DNA from: Triplophysa rosa
Lineage: Eukaryota; Chordata; Actinopteri; Cypriniformes; Nemacheilidae
Length of the DNA: 64,000 nucleotides
Assembly (NCBI RefSeq): GCF_024868665.1
Contig: NC_079898.1
Coordinates: 16,364,403-16,428,402 of the forward strand
Reading direction: 5' to 3'
Of this stretch, positions 12,510-26,479 are shown piece after piece. A program made the translations under genes and the position numbers. The notes below the pieces were generated by a model. That model did no database searches. It saw only the letters and a program-made list of their open reading frames with translations, and had not been told where the DNA came from. The first letter of the stretch is position 1, and every line of letters starts with the position of its first letter.

Positions 12510-12580
12510 TGTCTGTCTTCCTGTAAAGCTGCTTTGAAACAATGCAACATTGTGAAAAGAGCTATTTAAATAAAATTGAA
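12510..12580 (+). repeat. LINE/SINE-type 3' tail repeat
   Basis: The stretch from ctgtaaagctgctttgaaac to agagctatttaaataaaatt matches a 3' tail widespread in fish repeats. The inverted version occurs at 60,765-60,830. Confidence 0.4.
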
Positions 12581-13515
12581 TATTATAATAATAATAATTA
12601 TGTTTTTATTAAGTATCTGTATTGCCTTAAAATTGTTCTGACTGTAAAAAAAACATTGCATTGAGGTATTTCGTTAATTTATGAGAAAATGCGCTTGTGC
12701 AGTACTGAAAATCAAAAAATAAAAACATCACCATCGCGAATAATAAAATTCAGGCAAAATTAAATTAAGGTAATGAAAAGGAGAATCTAATTGAAAGAAA
12801 AAATTGTAACGTGTAGGCAACATTTTTATGCACCAAAATAAATTTAGGGAGATAAGAGTCAAATATGAGTTAAGCATGAAAATCAACAATCTTTCTGTTT
12901 TAAAATGCCCATTCTCTTTAAAGCTCTTTTATGGTGTTCCTTCATGCTGTGTGTTTGAGTTTGGAATTACACCTTGAACAGAGTCATTTGGGATAATGTA
13001 GATCCTCCCTATAGCTCTTGTCATTAACTCTATAACAGCTGCTGTTAAATGCACTAAATTGTACTATAATGAGCAAGTGAATTGCAAGCAATTACAGAGT
13101 TAAATTGAATAAATCCTCAGAGCAATAAATTGTCCTTTCTCTTTACATCATATCTAATTGATGCATATTTATATGGAGACATACACACATAATTCTCAGG
13201 GAAACAATGGCATGTGTCATCTATTCAGACACATTCAGTAACAATTTCACACAAAGAAAGTAAAACAAAAATGTGAAAATATTAACAGCATGGACTGACC
13301 TGTCGTTAATAAATTGAGCATATACAAACGCAAAGATCAAACCGTGTTTAAAAGGAGACCTATGATACTTATTATTTATTTCTCTTTTAAGGGAACTTAA
13401 ATGCTTTTTTCTTTTATTTAACTTGGACATTTTATATATATACTGTATATCTTTTATGTTTATAAAATATTTTGATATATGCTTCTGTATATGCTTTTTA
13501 GTGCTTCCTTGTTAG

Positions 13516-13854
13516 TTAAAGGAATAGTTCACCTTCAAAATGAAAATTCTGTCATCATTTACTCACCCTGTTGTCATTTTAAACCTGTGTGGTTTTCTTT
13601 CTTCTGCCAAACACAACAGAATATATTTTTTAAAAAGTTGGTAACCAAAAACCGTTGGTCCCCATTGACTTCTACTGTATGGACACAAAACCAATGCAAG
13701 TCAATGGGGACCAATGGTTTTCTGTAACCAACATTTTTCAAAAAATATCTTCTTTTGTGTTCTGCAGAAGAAAGTAAGTCATAAAGATTTGAAATGACAA
13801 GGCGGCGTGTAAATAATGACTGAATTTAATTTTAAAGGTGAACTATTCCTTTAA
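13516..13854. mobile_element. TTAAAGG fold-back element, complete copy
   Basis: TTAAAGGAATAGTTCACC at the left and ggtgaactattcctttaa at the right, with extended inverted arms between. TTAA at both ends may be the target duplication. Confidence 0.75.
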
Positions 13855-14340
13855 GTGACTGCATGGAGCCAGTTTAAAAAATCAGAATGATCCATACTTG
13901 ATAAATGATCAAATGTCTCCTTGGACTAGGAAGGAGGTTTGGATTTCTGAAAATATATTGTAAAGGAATTTTATTTTAAAAGCTCAACCTTATGATATGG
14001 CTGCTGTGAGGTAATTTTTTTTTTAATTTTAAAAAAGTACTAATCTTACCAGTGATCTTAATTGCATTACCTTCAAACTTCTCTCTTCAAATCACCACCA
14101 CTCCTTGTCAGTCTGTTAAAACTCTCTCTCACACACAAGCACACAGGCTTACACAGTGTTCCCTGGCTCTGATCCTGTGTAAGGGACTAACTCTGTTATG
14201 TGTGTAATGGGGAGAGTTGTGCACCTGAAGGCACTTGTCAACACAGTATCCCAGGAGCTGGCAGCAGCCGGGGCCCCCGGTCCACACATCTGCTGTATCC
14301 ACTTCCAATGTGTGCACATATCAAAACACACAAACCATTC

Positions 14341-14366
14341 ACGCACACACACACACACACACACAA
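14341..14366. repeat. (CA)n microsatellite
   Basis: Uninterrupted acacac run. Confidence 0.85.
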
Positions 14367-15639
14367 ATACACAGCATCCCGTTGATGCGAGTGTGTCCCA
14401 TTTTGATTTTCAGTTGCATGTGTGTTTTTGTCAAGATGCATAGATTTTAAAAAGCTGATATCATTTGAGCCACTGAAAAAAAAATTGTTTAGAAAATTGT
14501 GAATAACGGTTTGTATTATTTTACTTCACGTGTGTAACAGGGACGTTCTCAGGTTGCGGCTCTTTCCTCAGCCACTGGAAAAACTAGTCGCGCTCAGACA
14601 GCCGCACACGTAGCATTTAACACAGCATGGGTGCGCGTTTGCACATCTCAACACCTCACATTACTGCGCTCATCTGTGCAATTGCATTCCTGAGACAGCT
14701 GCAAGTTCCTGCCCACTTTTGCTTGTGCGCATTCTAGACAACGCTCTCCTTCAATGTCACCACAATTACACAACACAGGAGCGCGCTAGGTCCGGTCTGC
14801 AGGCGTGAGGTAATAATTGGGTTGTATTTTATGGTTTGTGTATTTTAAGATTGTGAGAAATGGCTCCACTGAATAAATCATTCATACGTTTAGAGTGATT
14901 ACCGAAGCGAGAAGAGGGAAGCTGGATCGCCCAAGATAGATTACCCATAATGCATTTCAAGAAGGCAACTAATTAGCAGAAGAAAGGTCAAGTAAAACCA
15001 GAAAGTGATTAGAGAGAGGAGACATGAAAAAAGGAGAGAAACCGTAAGAGAGAGAGAGAGAGACACACACACCGACACAGACACAGAGTGAGATGTTCTC
15101 TCATCTCACATACATTTAGGCACTTTTGGAACGTGGCCAATTTATCCCCCGCTTCTGTAACCGAAAGCGGTCGCTTTAATATTTAATGAAATGCTTATGT
15201 TGTGGCACCTGGACGCATCCGCATCCATGGCGACCCGTTGCTTCCCAAGTGGGCCATTACTGTAGCCATTTGCAAAGGGCACGGGCCTCTCTATGCCCGA
15301 AATGATGCCAGTCTTCCGGAATCTGCCGCAACACAGCAGGGGACGAGGGGGCGTTGCTGTACCCATCTACCAGGAGGAAGAAAAACAGAGGAAAAAGATC
15401 AAAAACAACAGCCCGACACTGCACCCAGAGCAAAGCTACGCCCACAGCCAGACTTCTGCTGCCCACGACACCCTGAGATTACAGCACGCTGCCAACGCAG
15501 GCACGGCGGAAGCATTTCCTATGGTGCATCTCTCCTGTCAGCACCAAAAACACGGCTTTACGCTGGCTCCATCTTCTCGGTGTCCCCCCTCCCCCTTAAT
15601 GACCCAATGCATCAATACCTTCAGCCATCAACAGAGAGC

Positions 15640-15900
15640 AGATGTCCTACGTTAGCGTATCCTTGGCTGGGATCGGGAGCGCTGCTTTAAAAAGCATTAG
15701 TCTCTGGGTCCTGGACGGCTGTCTCGCCACGGCCTGCCACCCGCTTCCCACTGGCAGGTGATCCCAGGGCCTAATGGAATTTAATTACTTCAGCCACATT
15801 AATCACGGCTACAGTGGAGCACCCACTATTTCATCTCCACTCTTAGGGGTTATTAGTACAAATACACTGTCAACCTGCATTGTGGAAGCCGCATTTTAGA
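15640..15900. promoter_or_regulatory. Candidate conserved non-coding element
   Basis: Unique sequence with E-box and homeodomain-type words (ccactggcaggtgatcccag, ggaatttaattacttcagcc, cacattaatcacggct) and no coding signal. Inferred only. Confidence 0.32.
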
Positions 15901-18900
15901 TGTCATCGCCTGTACATTTATTAAAATCTATATCAATATCCTTCAGCGGACACCATCGTCCCCGGTCGTCTCCCGCTCACATTAGGGTCTTCAGACGAAG
16001 TTTCCTGGTATCAGGTGACACGAGGTCTAAAAAAGTTTTTCGTTCATTAATTCTTTTCTGCCACTTCTGCCCGTCGTTTGTCGATTGATTAGATGTGGCT
16101 GGCAAGGACAGAAGAGCGGCGTTTCTAGACAACACGCTGAAATAGAGACTTCATGCCTTGACTCTCTGAGGTGTCAAAAGCTTTACCCCATTCATTATAT
16201 TATTAATGGTCCAATTGAGACAAGCTTTTCTTTTTTCAACACAATGGCACAGTTAATGTTTCATAGATGGTGTCTGGCGACATTTATGTAGTCAATTCTC
16301 ATTTTTCATCTTTTGAAATACTAATCCCTAAAAGCATTTTCAGGAAACAAACTTTTAAAATATACTTGTTGGTAAAAGTTTAATTCTGCGGAGAGGCTAA
16401 AATCAAATATATTTTTAAAGTTCTAACTAAACTCTCTATAATAATTGTGGTGATTTTGATGGAGTAAAACTGGATAAGAGCTATCAAATTCTACCACCAA
16501 CATTCAACCAGCGTAACCAGCAAATTCTACCAGACCAACTTAAATTGGCCTTTAAACTCAGATTTATTTCCAAAACCACTCTCCCAAGGACCAGGTGCTA
16601 GTTTGTTCTGGTTTAATTATTATTTCTAGCCTTGAAATCAAAATCAATAAGTACACCCCAAGCCCTCTTTATCCTGTTTCATGTATTTCATAGTAAAATG
16701 AAATGCCACAAAAGGAAACTGTGGAATTTGAACCCTGCTGCTCTGGAAACTCGAAGGTCAGGGAAATTAATTTGACCGCCATCTGAGCTGAGAAAGAAAA
16801 AGTAAAGCCACAAAAAATATTTCTACAGAAGCTAATTCAACATTTGCTGTGTTCCATATGGTTTCTGTATCTTATGCATAAGCTATTTCACCAACCTGCA
16901 TGTGAGGATTGAAGCGCAGCACTGACAGCTGAACAAGACAAGCAACGAGAGCTTCATCTTCCTGCAGAAATGCGCAGAGTTCATGATCTGAAGCTCTTGA
17001 CGCTGATCTCTTTCTTACCCAGCAACTTCCGTGTATTATTCTATGTGTGACACAAACTTTCCAAGCAGGTTTATCAACACCTAGAAAATATAGCATAATC
17101 TAGTGCACTCTACTCAAAGACATAAATTAAAGTTTCAATTTTGTTTCCAAAAAAATGAAAATGTCTTGCCTTTACTTTTTCAACAAAATAAAAAATTTGA
17201 AATTTCTTCAAATACAATGGCGTTTCATACTGACCAGCTGTTCCAAAAGTTAAAAATAAACCACCACTAAATAGATAATGCAGATTTGCAATGACAATTT
17301 TTTTTTAACAATTCAAATCAATGTCTGTTTATGCAATACACTTGTTCTGTGCCAAGAAATAAAGATTTTTTTAAACCTAAAATAGATGTCCATTCAAAGC
17401 AGATGCAGACCAAGAAATAAAGAGCTTAAAGCTTTGCTTTGATAAGAATATATCTATCAATAATGAACACATATATTATCTGGATCAGAGAGCTTGTTAT
17501 GGTGCTTGCAACCAGACAATAGTCAGAAGCCTATGGCACCGACAAGACAATGTAGGCGATTTCAACAAAGGCGTATGAACAGTAAGGCCTTGAGCTCCGG
17601 GGCATATAGATTACTCTAAGCATATGCATGTGTACATGTCTTGTGTTTGGTGGGGAGTGTTATTTAGGCTCAGGTAGCCAAAGAAGCAGCTGGTCCACAA
17701 CAGTGCAAAGAATTCTGGGTGCGAGAATGCGAGTGGTGGAACCCTCTGGATCCCTGCCACTCATCTGGCCACCTTCCTAAGCAGGGCAGAAAATCAAACA
17801 AGTAGGAAAGAATTAAATAAAAGCGAGAAGAAAAATGATTTCTTATAAATAGCAGGCTTCGCCAGAAGGCATAGGAAATGAGAGCAGCGAGGCGCAGGAG
17901 AGGAGTTTGAGCTTGACACGGGTCTTAAAATTGAGAGGGGGTGGAATCAGGGACCTATTGCGCAAAATGGCTCCAACCAAAGCAAGGATTAGTGTTCCTG
18001 CCTCCACAGCCAAGATTCTGCAGAACAACTAATCACCTTCAAGTTCCCTCGTTTTTTTCTCACTGGCTCTCTCTCTCTCACTTCTTTTCTCTCTCTCTAT
18101 CCTCTTTAAAGTATCATTTCACTCCTCACAGCCATTATGGCTAAAATTAAGCAGAGAGTGTTCTGCCAGCGCCGATTAGACACATCCCTGGATCCACGCT
18201 GAGAAGAAGGTGTCATGTCAGTTACGGCTCCGAGAAGAGACGTGCTTCTACGTGACGGTCCACGCGGGCAGACTGAGAAGACAACGCACATCTGCGCCAC
18301 AGCGAAACGGCTTGTGTGGAGAAATGATTTGATTTGGCTCCGAAGACTAAAATAGCATGCGGCAATTAGAAACGAGGATGACTATCATGAAAGGATTTAT
18401 GCAACAAAGCTCACAGATTGTTTTACGTCAGTGTGCTAATAGAAACCAGGCATTTTCTGAGTGTTCTACAACTATAAATAAACACTTTTTTTTAAGTTAA
18501 TACAATTAAAGTTGTAAAGGCATGCAGTGATCAATTAGCTTAATGCGAAGAAACAAACAAGGGTCTCTTTGTTCTTGTTTTTGAAATACAAAATGCAGAC
18601 GTCAGCAAATCTCTACACTAAACATTCACACTTTAACACAGTTACAGACGAAGAAGAATATGAAGTTTATAATTAGCTATCGCAGGAATGCACAAACGAA
18701 TGAGCATGTACTTCACTTTACAAGCAGACAGTGTGTTTGCACACACCTGTCTGATGTGACATTCTGCAGGAGATCAGCATCTCACAAGCATCAATGCACA
18801 TGCAAATGATGGCGATGGTTGTGATAAAACAGAAATGTTATATTCAGAACAATCTCGAAATCTGCACCAGCACTGCAAGTTTAAACAGGTTTAAATTGGC

Positions 18901-21469
18901 CACATTCAACTTCAAGAGTTGTGTTCGACCTTTATTTTCTGATATAAGGCAAACAGAACGTGAATATAGAGGAAAATAGCTGTGTGGTTTTACTCTAGTT
19001 CTATCTAGACGGATGAAATGGGCCCTGCATACTTGCAAATGACTGGGAAATATGCAAGTAATTTACCGTTAAATTCCATAACAGGAAAACCTAATTGTAC
19101 AGCATGTCCAGCGTAATTGAATTGTTCTACATGTGCATTACTGTTATGGAAATAATATGGGCAGGAGTGATAAGAGATTGAAAGCACAGTCACTAAAAGG
19201 AGAACAAAATTATTAGACAAAAAAAAAACACTCTCTCTCTCACTCACTCACACACACACGCACGCACGCGCACGCACACGCACGCACATTGAAAAGCTAT
19301 TCTGTAAAATGTGCCATGAACCGAATGAATAAAAATAAACCGTAATAAAAACAATCTTAATTGCGGTTTTATATACTTTTAAAAATGCTAATAAAAACAA
19401 AGACATTTAAATTAGGCACAATGACATCAATTGTTAATGATACATTTAAAAATAACATTAGCAACATGTGTTTTTATTAAATACAAGAAACAAAGTATGT
19501 TTAAAAAGTGAAGAACTCCCTAAATATGTGCCAAAATCTGAGTAACGTCTTTACCTACCCTAAAACTTCATTTTGGCTGCCCAGACTGTAAAGACCTCCC
19601 TCTGCTGGTCAGACACTGAAGTGCAACTGACCCTTATGGTCTCCTGATGTGGCCTCTGACATCTAACCAGGACAGCAGCCTGTGGTAAACCAGGCTATCA
19701 ATCTTATTAAAGAAAGATGTGTTTATGTGCCAGTGTTTTTTGCTCAGATGTACAAATTCACCATAATGGTTGTAGTTAAAACACACCCTCTTCCTTTCAG
19801 GTATACTACCATACATACATGTTGAAGCATGAATTAATTTCTACATAATTTACACATAAACACAAAGACAAATTAACACCAACATTCTGAATTACACTCT
19901 ATAGATCACTGAAATTCTATCCAAATAATCACTGCACTTGGAAAAAACTAACTTGCTTTAATTCTGCTACGAATGTCTTTTGATTGATGCAAATCACGAG
20001 TGCAGTAATATTGGAAAGCTCATGAGTGATAATGGGAAATAAGGAATTTAATATCACCAGTGTTTCTCAGAAGTGCTAAATCTACATTTTTGTTAAGCTG
20101 ACTAAATAAAAAAATCTCATCACATCACTCTGAAACAGTGGAATAGGCTAAAAATAATGAGGCTTATGATCTCTGGCTATCTCCTGACAGCAGGTTGTTT
20201 CAGCAATGATAGGTTAAATGTAATTTCTCTATTGTTTTCATTCAGACATCGCAATGGTGAGGTCCTTTCATGATGACAAACTGATGGGTAGGAAACTTCA
20301 TTTCAGCTGGAACGTCTCACAGATGTGACAATACCCCCCTTTGTTGCCAAAAGAGTCGAACTGCTTTGAACTGGCGACTGACAAAGTAGAGAAGCCATTC
20401 CAAATTCAAATGTAAATTGTTGTTACATACACATTTAACCCTCTAGCCACTGCACTGTCCTATTAAGTGATGGAATTCTGAACTCATGTTGCCCTCTTTT
20501 GGCTGGCATGTGAAACTGCAGATTCTTTTGAAATAATTACAATGCCTGCTGGATAAATATGGGAAGGTATTTAAAAAGGGATAAAAGTGTAATATCATGA
20601 TACGCTTAGTATTTAATTCCAGCAGTGAAAAACGTAAAATATGAATGTAAGGTTTTCATTCAGCTATATGACTCTATTGGAGATATACGAGTTAAGACAT
20701 TGTGGTTTCTCTACATATAATAAATATACAAATAAGTGCATTAGAATAGTATATGAACTTCAATGCCCTCAAGGACATGAAAATTAAATTTTGAACTTCA
20801 CCAGGCTCCAGTAAACCAACGCCACCAAAAACATCATAGATAAAAAAAATGACCAAGATGACACAGAAAAGTGCTTCTCACTAGGCCAGACTACATTCAA
20901 TTCCTTCCTCAAATTATCAGTCTCCTCATTATTACTGCTCATTTTATACTCACTCACTCTCTCTCTCTCTCCAGTTCCTTTTCTTTGTCTCTCGCTCCTC
21001 CTTAGAGCAGCAGGTCACTCCAGCAGGAACAGGAAGTATCCGTCCTCCGGTCCAGACATAACCCCTCCATCAGTTTCCCCGGAGCTCACCCAGCATTCCA
21101 GGCTTTGATTTCCCACTCGTCTGCAAAGATAGGAAACAAACCCCAGCAAAGGGAACTTTCAGTGAATATCCTTTTCAGCCTCCACAACTATCTGTTTTGC
21201 TTTCTCCTTTTTTCCTCCCTCGTTCATCTCCGAGCTGGAGGAAGTGAAGAGGTGGGTAGTTTATTCAGTAATCTCCAGAATGGTTGATCTAAATAAAGAT
21301 GCTCTTCAAATTCCATTGTATGTCTAATGGTCTATCACAGAGGGAGGATTACTGATCTGCTTTAAATTCAAAACAATGCCGAGTGGGAAGGAGGAGTGGA
21401 AAAACGACTTTTGTGGTGACAGATGCACTATGGAGAATTTCGCTGCCTCATATTTCAAGCTGTTAAAAC
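15901..21469. other. Non-coding, no gene supported
   Basis: AT-rich sequence with scattered CT and CA microsatellites. Short frames on both strands lack domains. No complete transposon was recognised here. Confidence 0.45.
19228..19288. repeat. (CT)n/(CA)n/(CG-CA)n compound microsatellite
   Basis: ctctctct, then cactcaca, then cgcacgca units in series. Confidence 0.85.
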
Positions 21470-21970
21470 GGACTTGTTTAAAAGGCCTGTACTGCCCAAT
21501 ATACAGCGGTAAATAAACGATCGGAGCGTGGCGATAAGCGACTCTTCCGCGTGCACTCTCTCCCCTCAGCCGAATCGATACCGCCCGTGCGGCATATCAT
21601 TCATCTCATAAGTATAATGAGTACTTGTGTTATTAATCTCATCTTTATACCGGGGTAATATGATAGTTAATTCAGCTCAGTTGAAATGAATGAAAATAAG
21701 TTAATCACAAACGCATCGCTTAGGAAAATCAATTTCGGCGAGATATTCTAACAACAATACGTATAGGCAATGAGCCCTAATTCTATCATGCATAGAAACC
21801 AATATTTCTCTCTGTTCATCTGACTAATATATAAATGGGATTTTCACACTCTTTTCTTCTGTGAAAACAATATAGATTTTGATTTGCTTGCGAACAATTT
21901 TAATAAAAAGCTATTGATGGGATATTGATCGTTCAACTCGCAGCACAGCTCATGGGCCCAGCATGCAACA
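21470..21970. promoter_or_regulatory. Candidate conserved non-coding element
   Basis: Long repeat-free stretch with many TAAT/ATTA and ATCGAT-type words (for example ttaatctcatctttatac, atgggatattgatcgttc) and no supported frame. Inferred only. Confidence 0.32.
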
Positions 21971-22539
21971 ATCATTACACGCGTTCATTTCTGCTCATAT
22001 GGTCAATAAAGACTCCGTATGCTCTTGGCCCTTTAAACACATGAGGGCACTTTTTCTATACTATCCTCAACATCAGCCAGAGAAGCGACTCCGGTTTACT
22101 CTGACATCCGACCGTGGCGTGAATCAAAATATAATAAAACATTTTCTAAAGCTGATCTGTTTTTCAAATGTCACAAGGATGACGTGCTTCACATCGACTT
22201 TATTTAAACTAAGATCAAGACAATATATTTTGCCTGCACACTATGATTCCCTCCATTGCTGAAACTTCGGCGGTATACAGTAAGTAAATTGATTTGAAGA
22301 CTGGCCTGCCCTTTCTTCGCTTCATGTTTTCCAAGAAACACTTATATATATATGATGTAGTTGTAAAATTTGTGGCATCCCTCAAGGTTCTCTAAGTGCT
22401 TCCTTGACTGCTCTCCAGTCTGCACTGTACCTTTCTCCAAGAATGTGATCTCTGCACTCTTAAGATCTTATTTATCCTCGTGTCACTTTGTAAAATCTTT
22501 ATTCTTGTGAACATATCTTTTAAATGCGAGAGGCACTGG

Positions 22540-22665
22540 AGTAACGGCAATAAAAGATTGGCGAGAGATCAATGCTGAACGCATTACGCCTCAGCACAGA
22601 GACCTGGCTTTAATAATCAAAAAATTGATCCATTAAGCCCAACCTAATTCTTTCCCAAAACGGTA
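22540..22665. promoter_or_regulatory. Candidate conserved non-coding element
   Basis: Repeat-free stretch ending just before a fold-back element; contains gctttaataatcaaaaaatt and attgatccattaagccc. Inferred only. Confidence 0.25.
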
Positions 22666-22762
22666 GAGGTGCTTTGTTTTCTACACATGGTTATGTGGAG
22701 AATCGCAATTTTTCACAGAGGCTCTGGTCTAACAACAAAATTTCAAAGATCAAATGGGCTCA

Positions 22763-23147
22763 TTAAAGGGATAGTCCACCCAAAAATGAAAATTCTGTCA
22801 TGAATTACTTATCCTCAAGTTGTTCCAAACCTGTATGAGTTTCTTTGTTCGGTTGTACACAAAGAAAGATATTTAATGTAGGCAACTGAGATTTCTGGGG
22901 CACCATTGACTACCAATGTAGAAAAAAAACTACTGTATATTTTTTGTTCTGTTAAACACAATAGAAGGAATTTTGAAGAATTTAGGAAAACAAACAGTTC
23001 TGGGGTCCAAAAATCTATGTTGGTAGCATTCTTTCAAATATATTTCGCTATGTACAACCAAACCAAGAAATTTATACAGGTTTGGAACAACTTGAGGTTG
23101 AGTAATTCATGACAGAATTTTCATTTTTGGGTGGACTATCCTTTTAA
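22763..23147. mobile_element. TTAAAGG fold-back element, complete copy
   Basis: Left end TTAAAGGGATAGTCCACCC and right end gggtggactatccttttaa are perfect partners. Both arms carry the family words (attctgtcatgaatta, aaacctgtatgag) in opposite orientation. Confidence 0.78.
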
Positions 23148-24837
23148 AGCTAGATATAGCCCATATATATTCAACATATGCCTTCAAACAATGTCTTAAA
23201 TCAACCCAATTAAACATTTATTTTATTGACCCATTCTGACCTCAAACATTTAGCAATTTTTTTTTCTTTTAATGTACTCAAATTACACTGGGACCAAAAT
23301 TACTTGTTACAATGGTATTACAATAGTAATATCCAGATTTATCTCCACACATTATTCTACTTTGAGTACCTAAATATATGAGCAAACCCTTTAAAATCCT
23401 GCTTTAAAACATCCCTCCCATTCAGCATAATTGCAGAACATACATTGGGCGGCTCTCTTGGGAATATCCACCCCTCCCCCATTCACGTGCTAATTAAAAA
23501 AGATACTTAATAAAAAACCATTAAAACCCAACACAACTCATCTTTCTTTTCGATGGACCCCCAAAAACATCTGCTAGAAAATGTAATTGAATTTTCTTTA
23601 ATGACCTCAAAAAATAAGTTCTATCTGGTCTACAGCGACTACTGAGCGCCATCCTTCATGTACAGAGCAGAGACTGATGTTAGAGCAAAAAGATTTCTTA
23701 AACCTTTTCCTCCATTCTGTCTTTTTACCTGAAGTGACCTAACATTTACTGAGCCCTTCTCAGATGACTGCGAGCATTCTCAACACATACTTCAAAGGTT
23801 ACCGGATGTGCCCAATTCAAGGCTGTAAGTGAGAGTTCCACTTTTGACACGAGGATTTACCAAAAGAGATGAAACCTTATCCACACCACTCTGATGAGCT
23901 GGAGCATGTGTGTCTATTCCGCTGTGTAGAAGCAAGCAGCCAGGTTTAAGAGTTAAGGGGGTGGTGGGGAGGCGGATGAAAAGGAACACAAAAGCGGTAA
24001 ACAACCAAAACCCTCTGAAACGAGACCCGCGGCAGAATCGCACGGACCTCGGTGGATGCGTAGGTCGAGCATCGCGGCGCAGAGACATTTCCTCCTCACC
24101 GTGTCCCTGGGCTGCCGCCGCAACTCAACACCGGCGATATCGATCGGCTTGCTAAGCCTCCACCAACCTGGTCAAACCCGAGTCCTTTCTGATATTTACC
24201 CATCAAAGTATTCCCTTTTGCTAGCTCTGCCAACCCACAAGACATGGAGGGGGAAAAAAGTCAATTATATACAACGTGCTTGGTTTCCCCTCAAGGATGG
24301 AATCCACCCTTTCTAATCCGATCAATTCATGTCAGACAGGGGGCTGGATTCAGCGCTATCTCTGAAGTCCTGTAATCCAGGCTAAGTCTTCACACTGCCT
24401 GCCTCACCTCCACAAGAAAAGGGTTTGGTCCGGAGCGTGATACAGCAAATTAGTCTCAGTGTACATTCAGACACGCTGCAGTGGATGGGTGCCAGCGTGC
24501 TAACAACTAAGCATAATGGGATAAGGTGCATTCAAGTAATTCTTACACCAAATTCCTGCTATACTCAATGCTGCAGTATAGTGTTTGCCAACCTTTGTTG
24601 TCGTACAATACGTTCCACTTAAAGCCTCATTAGTAAGTACTTTATCAACCCCAGAAATGTGTTTCTAACTTTTTCACAAAATTTATTTGGATAAAAATAA
24701 AAGTATAATTAATTAGGTGGAAAACAGACTAAGCGTCATTCACACTAATTTTAAAAATGTGCACACAAATAGATTTTCTTTTGTAAAATGACCGTTATAA
24801 AACAGATTATTAAAAATCAGCAGGTAAGCATTTAAAC

Positions 24838-25045
24838 TAGGGATGCACCGATATGTAAATTGTGGCCGATAACAGACAATTCTTTAACGTTGGTAGCCGT
24901 TAACAGATATATTGTCCGATATACATTTTCTAAATATTAATGTATTTTTTCAGTATGCTTTTGTTCCTTTAATTTACACATTCATAAATATCTACATACT
25001 GCACCTACATCAACCATGTTTTGCTCATAGCAGTAAGTGAATAAA
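24838..25045. mobile_element. One end of a DNA element with AGGGATGCACCGATATG terminus
   Basis: The terminus and about 170 bp beyond (for example aattctttaacgttgg) match the reverse complement of the right end at 33,215-33,305 and the internal part at 31,720-31,830. Second copy of the outer element of the nest in FANCL intron 5. The other end is not resolved. Confidence 0.5.
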
Positions 25046-25085
25046 TCACGACAGAAAGACAGCACTGTACTGGATTTTTACTGAG

Positions 25086-25219
25086 CAGAGGCTTGTTTTT
25101 CCGGCTGATGACGCAGGTTCCAATGACGAACGCTGCATTTTTCGTTTTGTTCCAATAGGATAGCGTCTACTCTGGCGGGAGCTTTCGTCACCGTCATTTG
25201 CCAGAAAAACAAGCCTCTG
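25086..25219. repeat. Inverted repeat (27-bp arms)
   Basis: cagaggcttgtttttc (25086-25101) and gaaaaacaagcctctg (25204-25219) are perfect complements. With mismatches the arms extend inward to about 27 bp around an 80-bp loop. It may be part of the adjoining transposon. Confidence 0.6.
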
Positions 25220-25259
25220 GTTCACATGCATTCGAGACATGACGGAAGCTAGACATCAA

Positions 25260-25560
25260 CGTTAATAACAATGTGTCAATATGGATATTTCTCTTAAACA
25301 AACGCATCGATTCGCTTCAGAAGACCTTTGTTAAGACCACGGAGCCTTGTCGAGCAGTTCTTTGGTCGATGGATGCACTTTTTGGAGCTTCAAAAAGTCA
25401 ACACCCATTCCCTCCCATTCTACCGCTTGGAAGTAAAATGATACGTGGTTTTATAACTTCGACTGCATTGTTCCTCATGAAGAAACCCATATTCAGTTAG
25501 GATGCCTTGAGGGTGAGCAAAACATCACAGATTTTAAATTTTTGAACTACCCCTTTAAGA
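25260..25560. mobile_element. Fragment of a TTAAAGG-family element
   Basis: The right part, gagggtgagcaaaacatcac through gaactacccctttaaga (25508-25560), matches the family right arm. The upstream part resembles a longer relative. The left end is not clear. Confidence 0.35.
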
Positions 25561-26042
25561 ACCCCATCGATACACAGACCACTGGTTGAGGTCTTAAAAA
25601 ACTGCTACAGTACAGTGATTATTTTTACCTTTTCTATCCCGGTTTGACTTTTAGCCACTACTGAACTTTATCCAAGCACTACAGTATATAACTTTGAAGT
25701 ATTTGGCTGGTGGGGAGACATGGGATGGAGTCCCATTGCAGACATGCGAAGCCTAACGGCCAGTGCACACAGTAAATGAGCAGGAACGAGGAAAGAGTGC
25801 TGGGACACTTTAATTTCCACTGACATATTGTGCCTCGTGTACATTCTGAATGGCTCCATAAAGAAAGCGTAATGATGGTCCAGGACCCTGGCCAAATAGT
25901 TGACATGCACTGTTTCCCTGGTCAGCTCAGCACCAGGTTTGATGCGTCTCATTACTACACCAGTCATTCAAATAATGGGCAGCTATGGGAGCTCTGGTAA
26001 AGCTGCAACTACACACATGCCAAAGACTACATCACAGCGGTT

Positions 26043-26070
26043 AACTCTCTCTCTCTCTCTCTCCCTCTCT
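26043..26070. repeat. (CT)n microsatellite
   Basis: ctctctct run with one c interruption. Confidence 0.85.
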
Positions 26071-26435
26071 GTTCAGTGAGCACAGGTGTCCAGCACTGGG
26101 AATGAAGATAAACACCTAAATGTTGTTTTTTCTTGTATAATATAATATAATATAATAAATGTTAAGCATAACAATAGTATGGTAAAAAATAATTCATACA
26201 TATAATAAACTGAAGGAATTTTGGATCGCGCAACGCCCTTAAAAGGATCCCACCAATCTACATTAGGAATAACAATATATTTTCAAAGCGATTCGTAAAC
26301 TGGCATTAAAGCTTGTCTACCACGACTGGAACAGAACAATAGCTCCTTATTCTCATTCAGATGAATGCATGGCAAGAAAAGAGAGGCGCGATAAATCGGC
26401 CACCCCTGCTCCTGTCTCGCTTCAAAAGAATCTGT

Positions 26436-26444
26436 TAGAGAGAG

Positions 26445-26475
<31 letters not shown>
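26436..26475. repeat. (GA)n microsatellite
   Basis: gagagaga run with one gc interruption. It produces long meaningless frames on both strands. Confidence 0.9.

Positions 26476-26479
<4 letters not shown>

Noticed and set aside
15202..15690. 162-codon open frame on the plus strand
   Set aside because: Overlaps several frames on both strands in GC-rich DNA. Composition is not protein-like and no domain is visible.
16872..17096. Possible minus-strand exon with acceptor at about 17080 and donor gtaaga near 17022
   Set aside because: One frame stops early, no partner exon was found and the predicted peptide has no family resemblance.
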